A program made the translations under genes and the position numbers. From a virus, in IMG/VR virus record IMGVR_UViG_3300020193_000086, positions 1 through 31,699 of that record: DNA of 31,699 nt. One strand, written 5' to 3'. Below the pieces are notes generated by a model that was not told the DNA's origin, did no database searches, and was given only the letters and a program-made list of their open reading frames with translations. Of this stretch, positions 23,379 to 31,296 are shown in pieces. The first letter of the stretch is position 1. Each line of letters begins with the position of its first letter.

Positions 23379-26300
23379 TTACCGACGCCTCTTGGAGACA
23401 TCGCCGTCTTCGTCAATCGGCTTGGATGTTTTGTCAATAAATGTTGACATCGCAGCAAGAGATACTTTTTCAAGCAGTTCTGCAAAAATTTCACTTCTTG
23501 AACCAACGGCATTGCCGCGACCAGCAGTTTGTTGCCTATCAACAACCGCCATTACGGAATCCAAAATTAAATCCGCTTCTTTTGCCGTAATTTTGATTGA
23601 CCCAACGTTTGTCCTTCGGGAATTTGGCTTAAAAGCACCAGCCTCATATTTGGTAATCAAATCACGCAAAAGACTTAGACCCTTTCTGATTTCCTGGGTT
23701 TCCGCTTTGTCTATTTCGGTTCTAAGAGAATCACCGATTTTCTTCCACCACGTCGATTCTGCGGTGACCATGGTTCGTGGCGATTTTATGGTTCCAGATG
23801 TTGACCTAGCACCCCTTGATTCCTGTCGCCTTGCATAAGCGCGCTGGAATGTAACCGCTCTTTGAATTGCTCTATCTGATTGACTTCTTGCCCCCCTGTT
23901 ATCGTCATCATCGCCGTCCAGTGTTTCCTCACCAAACGCAGTCCTGTCAAACCCTTCGACGCCTGACTCGTAGCCCCTGTCCACCGCATCGCCCTCTTGG
24001 TCTTCGTCGCCTTCTGCGCGAGCACCCTGACGCTCGGCAACACGCCCCCTGCCGCCAAGAATGCGTACTGCATCAGATTCAATTTCAAGTTCTCCTTCCG
24101 TATCTCGGCCCTGACGCCTCTTGCCCCTTGGTGCTGTTGATGGTTTAATCTTTTTAGCGTCTTCTTCGAGGCTTTCTCGAATCATGCGTAAAGCATTTAT
24201 GATTTTATATTCGTCTTTATTGAGATTTCTGTGATTTTCCATCAGACTTATGGTTTCTTGGTCAAGAATTTCAGCCGCCTCAAGAAGGCTTTCCCTGGTT
24301 TCTTTATCGTCGTCGTCGTAAATTGCATTAACCATGCGGCCAAGTATTTCCTCAACATCGCTTACAAGGCCCTCACGCAGCGTCTCTTTTTTGACCATGT
24401 TGGCAACCGCCTCTGCCGCTTTCTCATATTTCGGCTGATTGCCCTTTTCTGGTTGTTTGGGCGTGTCTTTATCTGGTTGTTCGGGCGTGTCTTTTGGTTC
24501 GGGGAGTTTCTCTGTGGTTCGTCCAACCCTTACTGTTCTTCTATTCCCTTCTTCTGCGACATCCATTCTGTCCAACAACTCCCGTAACTGCGTTCTCTGC
24601 AACTTTTCTTCTTCTGAGGGTCCTTCAAGCACTTCGTCATCGTCACTTCTCCTCAGTGCGTCATAGTCTTCCATCACTAGGTCTTCAACTGTTTTATAAT
24701 TCTCAAGCATTTCTCGTCTTAGTTTTTGGGTTGCTTGCCCCTCTTTGGGAACCGCAACTTCTTTCACCTTGTCACTATTGTCAAACCACCAGTCGACTCT
24801 TTCCGTTGCATCCATCGTCATCCAGTTTGAGGGCAAAACCCCATTTTCAATCCATTTGCTGTTGGGGTCAAATACAAGTTTGCCGTTTTTTCGCGTAACA
24901 GCACGGTGCGCTTTTATGTCGCCCGTTTCGCGCATTACAGGTTTGCCATCTTTATCAAACATGGGTTTGCCATCTGTATCGCGTCGTTGCACTCTCTCAA
25001 TATCGAGAAGTGGGTGTTCGCCATGTTTGAGAAATTTTCCTGCGCGCCTGGTGGAGTCTGCGGACCCCCTGGCTACCCGCTCCCTGTTTTTATCACGAAC
25101 CGCTGCCCCACCGCCACCGCCAGTCCCCTTGTTCGTGCGTTCGTATTCACCCTTATCAACAATCGTGTTCAATATCTCAAAGACTGACCGCCCGCGCTGA
25201 CCCCCAGCACCCCTATTTTGGGCTGGTGCTCCCGCAACCTCAAAGTCACCTTTTACGTCTGGCCATACGGCTCTCAATTCTTCAAGGTCGCCCCTATTGA
25301 TGTTCGGTAGCCATTTCTTTATTTGTGTACCGCGCCCCATTTCTCCAACAGTTGCTTGTTTGGCTGCGGAAATTTCTTTTGCAACACGGCGCAATATGTG
25401 GTCTTCTGGCAAATCTTTCCCAGGTCCAGCAAAATAAGTGTCGAACACACCCGTAATTTTTTTCTTTTCTGTTTCGGTCAGAAGAACTGGCAATGGTTTC
25501 TTTTCGGGTGGTAAGTCCTGATACCACGCGGTTCCACGCCTAATGTTTGCTCCAGCGGCGGTTGTTGATTTTGGCGGTATCCTCTTTTTGGGTTTTCGAT
25601 TCGGCGGATTCGATTCAGACCGCGCACCACGAAGTGCCTGTTGGGCAAATCGCGTTGGGTCTGGCATCTCTCGCCAAGTACCGTCAAAAATCATTCCGTC
25701 ACGGTCAACGTCGCGACGTGTTCTTGGGTCAAGAACCCCTTCGATTCTGGCTAGCGCGGCCCTGCCGCGCCTAACTTTTCCCCCACCACCAATGCCTCTG
25801 CCAATTCTTCCAATTCTTCCAATAAGGCCCTTGGTTGCTGTTTCCACCGCCTCATATGCATCCGCAGACATAGAAGAAGCAATAACAATTCCGTCTTCGG
25901 TAACGTACGTTTCAATTCTGTGATAATCGAAAACTGGGTCAAGTGCAGTTTTGGTTTCAAAAATATGCTCGACAGGGCAGGGGATAAGTAATTCCGATTT
26001 TTCTTCGTGTTGTCCAATTATGGTCTGCAGTGAGTTGACTATTTCGGCCAATCTTGATGCAAGCGCCCCACCCTGTACTATGCTTGTTTTTTCATCAAGT
26101 ATGTTGGCCAAGTCTGAAATTTCTTTTTCAGAACCTTTCTCATTTGAGTCAAAAAATCCACTAGCCACACCATCGCCGTATCTGACGGGAATAACTGGTT
26201 GCTGAACTGATGGCTTACCCTGCACATTCGGAAAATTTGGAACTCGCTGTGGCCTGGGTTGTGCGAATGGCATTCCTTGATTCGGCATTGCTGGTTGAAC

Positions 26301-27107
26301 AATCATCGTCGCACCAAGTTTTTCTGGCTTGCCGAACATGTATTGTTCACCGTTGAAGTGATAACCAAGCCTGAACAACCCCTTGCCTGGCTTCAGAAAC
26401 ACAACAGAACTCTCGTTGGCCTTCATGATTTTTACTGGCCCACCAGTTCTTGACGAAAGTTCTTGCTCTAGTGCCGCAGTCCTGTCGCTGCCTGCTGGCT
26501 GGGCAATACCTTGCGCAAATGGGTCAACTGGCGTCTCTGGTCTTTCTGCAACAGCAACTGCTGGTCCACCCGCCATATGCATCATGTGGGCTTTTTCTTC
26601 GTCTGTTTTTACCGAGATTGTTCCAGTAAGTTGATTTGCGCCATGTAAAACTGGACTAAGTTCATACAGTTCAACTTCGCGTAGGACGTTTGCCTGTTTG
26701 CTGTTGTCATAGATGGCATCAAGCGTTTTGTAACCAATCGACCACTCCTGCTCTTCTCCAAAAAACGCGACATTGGTAAAGGCTTCTCGACCCTTTTCTG
26801 AATTTAGATTAAATTGCACTTTGGCATACAGCCCACCAATACCAGCAATTTTCATCTTCTGCGGAAGCCGTGGGTCGTTGGGGGGGACTTCGTAGATTTC
26901 AAGGACTTTGCCGATTGGGTCATTCCAGTTGTGGCCCCAAACAACTCTTGGCTTACGACGGACAAGACTTTTCGCGAAAGCGCCAGAGGATACGATGTCG
27001 CCCACGGCGTCCTTGTTGCCAATACCAGCAACGAAACACTCGACAATTCCCTGAGCCTCGTCAATATTGAATTGGCCGTTATTCGCCTTGTATTGAATGT
27101 CTTGCAT
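23379..27107 (-). CDS. HK97-type prohead protease (S78 family) fused to a long modular extension
   Basis: This protein has 1242 residues; family members are usually near 200. Residues 1-165 form the serine protease that matures the capsid: His59 in VVWGHNWNDPIGK, Ser123 in EEQEWSIGY, and an acidic partner in EVELYELSPVLHGAN (Glu149 or Glu146). A Pro/Gln-rich linker follows, then a Gly/Arg-rich basic stretch, DPRTRRDxDxDGMIFDGT with Asp 466, 468 and 470, and GARS at 494. The rest is mainly charged and helical, with a Pro/Lys/Glu segment (EPKDTPEQPDKDTPKQP) and GARS at 1072 and 1099. ATG 27107 has AAGGA 6 bases upstream. It follows the portal gene, the standard order. The fusion places likely protease and likely cleavage motifs in one chain, so self-cleavage is possible but unproven. 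Confidence 0.9.
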   Translation of the reverse strand: MQDIQYKANNGQFNIDEAQGIVECFVAGIGNKDAVGDIVSSGAFAKSLVRRKPRVVWGHNWNDPIGKVLEIYEVPPNDPRLPQKMKIAGIGGLYAKVQFNLNSEKGREAFTNVAFFGEEQEWSIGYKTLDAIYDNSKQANVLREVELYELSPVLHGANQLTGTISVKTDEEKAHMMHMAGGPAVAVAERPETPVDPFAQGIAQPAGSDRTAALEQELSSRTGGPVKIMKANESSVVFLKPGKGLFRLGYHFNGEQYMFGKPEKLGATMIVQPAMPNQGMPFAQPRPQRVPNFPNVQGKPSVQQPVIPVRYGDGVASGFFDSNEKGSEKEISDLANILDEKTSIVQGGALASRLAEIVNSLQTIIGQHEEKSELLIPCPVEHIFETKTALDPVFDYHRIETYVTEDGIVIASSMSADAYEAVETATKGLIGRIGRIGRGIGGGGKVRRGRAALARIEGVLDPRTRRDVDRDGMIFDGTWREMPDPTRFAQQALRGARSESNPPNRKPKKRIPPKSTTAAGANIRRGTAWYQDLPPEKKPLPVLLTETEKKKITGVFDTYFAGPGKDLPEDHILRRVAKEISAAKQATVGEMGRGTQIKKWLPNINRGDLEELRAVWPDVKGDFEVAGAPAQNRGAGGQRGRSVFEILNTIVDKGEYERTNKGTGGGGGAAVRDKNRERVARGSADSTRRAGKFLKHGEHPLLDIERVQRRDTDGKPMFDKDGKPVMRETGDIKAHRAVTRKNGKLVFDPNSKWIENGVLPSNWMTMDATERVDWWFDNSDKVKEVAVPKEGQATQKLRREMLENYKTVEDLVMEDYDALRRSDDDEVLEGPSEEEKLQRTQLRELLDRMDVAEEGNRRTVRVGRTTEKLPEPKDTPEQPDKDTPKQPEKGNQPKYEKAAEAVANMVKKETLREGLVSDVEEILGRMVNAIYDDDDKETRESLLEAAEILDQETISLMENHRNLNKDEYKIINALRMIRESLEEDAKKIKPSTAPRGKRRQGRDTEGELEIESDAVRILGGRGRVAERQGARAEGDEDQEGDAVDRGYESGVEGFDRTAFGEETLDGDDDDNRGARSQSDRAIQRAVTFQRAYARRQESRGARSTSGTIKSPRTMVTAESTWWKKIGDSLRTEIDKAETQEIRKGLSLLRDLITKYEAGAFKPNSRRTNVGSIKITAKEADLILDSVMAVVDRQQTAGRGNAVGSRSEIFAELLEKVSLAAMSTFIDKTSKPIDEDGDVSKRRR

Positions 27108-27195
27108 CTACATTCCTTTTGTACCCTGTAATAATAAACCAGTTTTTGGCTTTGGGTGGCAACAATTTCTGCAATTCACCCAACAAATACAGAAA
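27108..27195. other. Gap between portal and protease genes
   Basis: The gap is 88 bases. It contains an inverted repeat (TTGGGTG at 27152-27158 and CACCCAA at 27177-27183) with an 18-base loop and no T-run. A TTTATTATT stretch on the minus strand could be part of a weak promoter. Neither is strong enough to name. Confidence 0.35.
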
Positions 27196-29226
27196 CTAAA
27201 CTGCGAAATTCCAGGCTCGTCTTGCCTCGGTTATTGAAACATCGTTGACCGTTTTTGCCAAGATGTTGGAAAAGACGGCGACACAACTAGACCTAAAGGC
27301 GGTTCCCCTATGGTTTTCATCTTTAAAGGAAAGACTAGACACGTATGCGGAATTGAGTAGGTTGAATGTCTCGAAATTAATTTCTTGGAATCTCTGGATT
27401 TGCGCATTGAGATGCGCTACGACATCTGACCCATTTAAAGATTTTTCTGATATTTCAACAGAGTCTTGAATAATTGTTTGTAGCACTGGTCGTATGTCTT
27501 CATCAAATTGCCTATCCCACACTTCTGTATTGAAAATCGTGTCAATGTTTAATTGACCAGCGGATAGGGCTTTTACCGCATTTTTGCCCCTGATTTTTTC
27601 TAGAGTCACGCGCTGCTGACGCTCAATGGTTCTCTCGAATGCCCTATTGAGAATCGCGGTCCATCTCTGTAGTGAAACGCTGTCCTCTTTTGTTTCAATT
27701 TGAGAATTATGCAGCGACGCCTGTTGCCCTGGCTGAATCGCCGCATTCTCCATGGGCATGTCGGCGGCTGGCATTGGTAGTTGCTGCGGCATTTGGCCAC
27801 CAGGGGGCACCCCTTCCTGTGCAAGTGAGCCAGCCATGGTATTTGGGTCCAACGGACTTGCAACATTGCCTTGAGCGTCTGGCATTCCTGGGATTTGTTG
27901 TGCATTTGGGTCTCCTGGCATACCTGGCATACCTGGCATACCTGGTACACCAGGCATTCCTGGCATTGCGCCTTGCGGTTGTTGCTCCATCTTCTTTTCC
28001 GTATTCGCAATTGGTGTCAAGTTTGGATTCATCAATAGGGAGTCCGCAAGGTCACTCTCCACCTTCTTGCGGCTTGTTGCATCACGATATTCGTTTGTGC
28101 TAATTAATCCCATTTGCACTTCTTCCATAAAATAACGAGAGCGTTCCTGTTTGTACAAAATAAGAACTGGAACGCTTGAAATATCAAAGTCCACATAATT
28201 GACTTCGTCAAGTTCGTCAAAGCCACGTGCCAACAAATCAATATGTGGAAGCATCGTTTCATTCCAAAATACACGGTGTTCTTCTGCCGCGTTGCTAAAT
28301 GTTCTGCCAGAGGCATTTCCAATCACCGACTCTGGAACACCAAAAGCGGCAAGGATTTCTTCTTTTTGAATTTGTCGCATTTGGACGTAGGCAGCATCTC
28401 GCGGACTGGCCGAAGTATCCACATAATCAACACCATCGTCAGACGAAATCACTGTTGTATGTCCTGCTCGGCCAATATTTCCCCTAAATCTATTGCGTAA
28501 TTCATCTTTGTCGTCGTCGCCAATTTCGCCTTTGACAACAAGAATTCCACCAGGTCGACCATCGTTGATGAGGTAGTTGCGGTTGTACACCTTGGCTAGA
28601 TTTTCAATCTCTATTGCAATTCCAGCAGACTCCATTGGTGTTAGTGATAGGTAGGGGTCAAGCGGATGTGGTCGACGAATCCAAAGAACATCGTCTGGTT
28701 TTAGAATCACGGTCTGCCCAGTCGGCATTTTTATTTCATATCCAGCAACAAATTTTTTTGAATCTGGAATCGGTGCGGTGTGTTGCGGTGGCAAAAGGCT
28801 TAGTCCAATAAGTCTTCCATCTTTGCCTTTTATCTTTTCGATAAACGCACCACGTGAAGACATAAGTAACTGAGACGACAGTCTGTAGCGAAAGATAAAC
28901 GCGTTCTCGCCCTCATTTGCTTTTGTATTAAAAATCTCGATGAGTGGGGAGCGCAATGCTCTTCTTCCAGTAAGAACTTGACCGTCCCTGGAATTGTCCT
29001 TGCGAAGAATTATGGGAAGTCTTGCCTGATTGCCAGCAATTGCATCAATACACCTTTGAACCCATGTAATTTTTTGAAACCCTTCGCGATAAGCCCGCTC
29101 AATATCCCACATGTCGTGGTACGGCCTACCCACGCGGCCTGGGTCAAGGCTTATTGGTGCCCCAACACCAATCGCCTTGGCGGCAGCGTTGCCTAGCGAT
29201 TTGTTCTTATATGAGTTCCAAGCCAT
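27196..29226 (-). CDS. Portal protein (HK97-type) with collagen-like linker and helical C-terminal extension
   Basis: This 676-aa protein forms the ring at the capsid vertex through which DNA passes. Residues about 1-400 match the HK97-type portal family: WVQRCIDAIAGNQARLP near 55, then AYVQMRQIQKEEILAAFGVPESVIG, and the GRTFSNAAEEHRVFWNETMLP region. Around 415-440 lie six GxP triplets (GMPGVPGMPGMPGMPG), a collagen-like linker within a Pro/Gln/Met-rich tract to about 500. The last 170 residues are helical. They end in VSITEARRAWN, recalling the TExxRAxN signature of MuF-type head morphogenesis proteins, though the chain stops just after it. Family members are usually 400-500 aa, so the extension is notable. 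It follows the small membrane protein by 7 bases without a clear ribosome site, so coupling is likely. Confidence 0.93.
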   Translation of the reverse strand: MAWNSYKNKSLGNAAAKAIGVGAPISLDPGRVGRPYHDMWDIERAYREGFQKITWVQRCIDAIAGNQARLPIILRKDNSRDGQVLTGRRALRSPLIEIFNTKANEGENAFIFRYRLSSQLLMSSRGAFIEKIKGKDGRLIGLSLLPPQHTAPIPDSKKFVAGYEIKMPTGQTVILKPDDVLWIRRPHPLDPYLSLTPMESAGIAIEIENLAKVYNRNYLINDGRPGGILVVKGEIGDDDKDELRNRFRGNIGRAGHTTVISSDDGVDYVDTSASPRDAAYVQMRQIQKEEILAAFGVPESVIGNASGRTFSNAAEEHRVFWNETMLPHIDLLARGFDELDEVNYVDFDISSVPVLILYKQERSRYFMEEVQMGLISTNEYRDATSRKKVESDLADSLLMNPNLTPIANTEKKMEQQPQGAMPGMPGVPGMPGMPGMPGDPNAQQIPGMPDAQGNVASPLDPNTMAGSLAQEGVPPGGQMPQQLPMPAADMPMENAAIQPGQQASLHNSQIETKEDSVSLQRWTAILNRAFERTIERQQRVTLEKIRGKNAVKALSAGQLNIDTIFNTEVWDRQFDEDIRPVLQTIIQDSVEISEKSLNGSDVVAHLNAQIQRFQEINFETFNLLNSAYVSSLSFKDENHRGTAFRSSCVAVFSNILAKTVNDVSITEARRAWNFAV
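27914..27967. repeat. Six tandem 9-bp units encoding the collagen-like linker of the portal
   Basis: Six units of the type CCTGGCATA, the first three identical, encode repeated Gly-Met/Val-Pro triplets. The 9-bp periodicity keeps the frame, so unit number can vary without breaking the portal. Confidence 0.85.
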
Positions 29227-29233
29227 TTTTTAA

Positions 29234-29413
29234 CTACTCAGCGCCCAATAGATATCCGAAAACTCCACAGGTGACTCCCGCGACGATAAAACCAATAGGG
29301 GGCGCTATAAGGAAGCCTCCTATTGCAGTAAATAGTATAAATGACACCATCAATATATTTGCGAAGGTTGTCCTATTCGCCACTCTTTGTAAAAATGCAC
29401 GCACTTTGTTCAT
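29234..29413 (-). CDS. Small two-span membrane protein
   Basis: From ATG 29413 this encodes 59 residues. A basic N-terminus (MNKVRAFLQRVANR) is followed by two hydrophobic segments at about 17-36 and 38-57, joined by a Pro-Pro turn (APPIG). The protein should sit in the membrane as a hairpin. A GGAG lies only 3 bases before the ATG. A TTG at 29422 is an alternative start, so the exact start is uncertain. It is the first gene of the leftward operon and ends 7 bases before the portal ATG. Size and topology would fit a holin-like or membrane-anchoring role, but its place beside portal and terminase is unusual for a holin. I do not recognise the family. Confidence 0.65.
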   Translation of the reverse strand: MNKVRAFLQRVANRTTFANILMVSFILFTAIGGFLIAPPIGFIVAGVTCGVFGYLLGAE

Positions 29414-29450
29414 GTTCTCCAAACTAGCGCATTTTGTGGTCTACGATTGA
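29414..29450. promoter_or_regulatory. Short divergent intergenic region between virion operon and terminase
   Basis: Only 37 bases separate the two outward-facing transcription units, so promoters must overlap each other or the coding ends. On the plus strand, TACGAT at 29442-29447 fits the relaxed TANNNT -10 pattern of Actinobacteria. It would place transcription start near 29454, at an in-frame GTG, which would be a leaderless start. No good -35 is visible for either direction. Confidence 0.3.
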
Positions 29451-30761
29451 ATGGTGGCTAAAGACTGGAACAAAATCCTTGAATACCTTGAACCCAAGAA
29501 GCCGCAGTATTGCCCTGAGGAGCCGTCAATAAATCAAAAGGTTTTTTTAAGAACGTATTCAATTGAGGCACTTTATGGCGGCGCCGCAGGTGGTGGCAAG
29601 TCGTCGGCACTATTGATGGCTGCGCTTCAATACGTTGACGTACCTGGGTACTCGGCCATTCTTTTTAGAAGAACGTTCGCGGACCTGTCTCTTCCTGGCG
29701 CGTTAATGGACAGGTTTCGAACATGGGCGGACATGCACGACGACATCCATTGGAATAACAACAGTTTCATTGCTACGTTTCCGTCTGGCGCCAGAGTCAC
29801 GTTTGGATACCTAAACAACACAGGTGATTACTTGCGATACAAGGGTTCAGAGTTTCAGTTCATTGGCATGGACGAAGTAACAGAAATTAGGGAATCTGAT
29901 TATCGGTATTTGTTTTCGCGATTGCGTCGTCCTGCAACTGGTCCACTTGCGTCTGTTCCCTTACGTATGAGGTGCGCATCCAATCCAGCACCCAACTGGG
30001 TCAGACAAAGATTTATTGTTGAAGGAATGGAAAAGGGCAGAATTTTTGTTCCCGCTCGACTAACCGACAACCCAGGTATTGATGTTGATTCATACCGACA
30101 GGCGCTTTCGGCGCTCGACCCCGTAGAAAGACGTCGCCTTGAAGAGGGTGACTGGTGGTCAACGACACTCGGCAGCATGTTTGATAGAACCCTGGTTGTT
30201 ATAGTAGATAATGACGAGTTGCCCGTAACGACATCGTCAGCGCGGGTCGTTCGGTTTTGGGACTTGGCGGCAACCGAACCAAGTCAATCCATGCCCGACC
30301 CAGACTGGACGGTTGGAACCCTGATGATGTTCGACCAGGGGATTGCGCACATCTTGGATGTTAGGAAAAAGCGGGTCAAAGCCGACAAAGTTGAGCAATT
30401 CGTAGCCCAAACCGCTCATGAGGACGGCGTAACCGTACCCATAAGAATGGAACAGGAACCAGGGTCGTCGGGTAAGGCTGTTATCGACCAATTTGCCAGA
30501 TATGTCCTTCCAGGCTTTGATTTTGGGGCAATTCGGTCCTCTGGGGACAAAATAACCAGGGCCAGACCATTTGCAGCCGCCCTTGCCAACGGCAATGTAA
30601 GGGCTGTTAGGGGCGTCTGGCTTGGTGACTGGCTGGATGAATTATCGGCTTTTCCCGAATCGGCCCCCCACGATGACCAGGTTGACTCGGCCACGGGGGC
30701 CTTCAATTATTTAACTGGTTTGGGGTTGCCACAGAGGAGAAAAGTCAGTATCGTAGTGTGA
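29451..30761 (+). CDS. terL: Terminase large subunit (packaging ATPase and nuclease)
   Basis: This 436-aa protein has full family length and drives DNA into the prohead, cutting it to genome length. Walker A is GGAAGGGKSS (43-52). Walker B is FIGMDE (137-142). CASNPAP (175-181) resembles the ATPase coupling motif. The RNase H-like nuclease domain has D271 in VRFWDLAATE, acidic residues E334/E336 in MEQEPGSSGK, and HDDQVDS (407-413) with D408, D409 and D412. I take ATG 29451; no ribosome site precedes it, and GTG 29454 is the next codon, so a leaderless start is possible. It is transcribed away from portal and capsid genes, whereas terminase and portal are usually codirectional. No small terminase subunit is recognisable in the window. 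Confidence 0.95.
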   Translation: MVAKDWNKILEYLEPKKPQYCPEEPSINQKVFLRTYSIEALYGGAAGGGKSSALLMAALQYVDVPGYSAILFRRTFADLSLPGALMDRFRTWADMHDDIHWNNNSFIATFPSGARVTFGYLNNTGDYLRYKGSEFQFIGMDEVTEIRESDYRYLFSRLRRPATGPLASVPLRMRCASNPAPNWVRQRFIVEGMEKGRIFVPARLTDNPGIDVDSYRQALSALDPVERRRLEEGDWWSTTLGSMFDRTLVVIVDNDELPVTTSSARVVRFWDLAATEPSQSMPDPDWTVGTLMMFDQGIAHILDVRKKRVKADKVEQFVAQTAHEDGVTVPIRMEQEPGSSGKAVIDQFARYVLPGFDFGAIRSSGDKITRARPFAAALANGNVRAVRGVWLGDWLDELSAFPESAPHDDQVDSATGAFNYLTGLGLPQRRKVSIVV

Positions 30762-30790
30762 GTTAGTTACACACTATTGGGAGATACTGA
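30745..30790 (+). promoter_or_regulatory. Nested stem-loop covering the terminase stop and the next gene's ribosome site
   Basis: The outer stem is TCAGTATC (30745-30752) with GATACTGA (30783-30790), 8 perfect pairs. The inner stem is TAGTGTG (30754-30760) with CACACTA (30770-30776), 7 perfect pairs around a 9-base loop. The terminase stop (30759-30761) lies in the inner stem. The GGGAG ribosome site (30779-30783) is in the bulge and the next ATG starts at the last base of the outer stem. Ribosomes finishing terminase would open it, suggesting coupled translation. There is no T-run, so a terminator is unlikely. Confidence 0.6.
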
Positions 30791-31296
30791 TGACATTGGA
30801 TATTTCTGTCTTTGAAAAATGGCGCAAGGACATCATGGAAATTGATGCCCTGCTGGATGAATACATCCGCACGACACCCGACATTGTCGAAGCGGGCGAA
30901 ATGCTCGTGCAATTGAACATGGTCAAACGTGACATGGGAATTGTCTATGACTCGTTTGCTGGCAAAGTCGGCATGCTCATGGGTAATCGTGGCCTTGTTG
31001 AAACACAGTCTGGCGCCTCGGTTGAAAAGAAGAGCGCAACAGACCGCAAGAAATGGGACCACGGTAAACTTGCAACACGAGTAGCCGAACGCCTGAATGA
31101 AATGTCGGTTGACATGGATACTGGCGAGCGCACCATGACGGCAACACAAATGGTTGAAAAACTGCTTGATTACGCTGCCGTTTCATATTGGCGCGTTGGC
31201 AAGTTGGGAGAACTGGGCATCAACCCTGACCTATATTGTGAACAAGGCGAACACAAAACAAACATAATTGTCCGATTGGGGGACAAAAACAAATGA
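30790..31296 (+). CDS. Helical hypothetical protein upstream of the Rad52-like gene
   Basis: This 168-aa soluble, mainly alpha-helical protein is rich in Met, Asp and Lys, with long amphipathic stretches (residues about 5-60 and 90-140). I see no catalytic motif, Cys cluster or membrane span. GGGAG lies 6 bases before the ATG, within the stem-loop described separately. The stop overlaps the next gene's start as ATGA, so it is probably co-translated with the Rad52-like annealing protein. Such pairing suggests a helper in recombination or replication, but this is inference from position only. Confidence 0.85.
   Translation: MTLDISVFEKWRKDIMEIDALLDEYIRTTPDIVEAGEMLVQLNMVKRDMGIVYDSFAGKVGMLMGNRGLVETQSGASVEKKSATDRKKWDHGKLATRVAERLNEMSVDMDTGERTMTATQMVEKLLDYAAVSYWRVGKLGELGINPDLYCEQGEHKTNIIVRLGDKNK

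Noticed and set aside
27152-27183. Transcription terminator between portal and protease genes
   Set aside because: There is a 7-bp inverted repeat, but the loop is 18 bases and no T-run follows in either direction.
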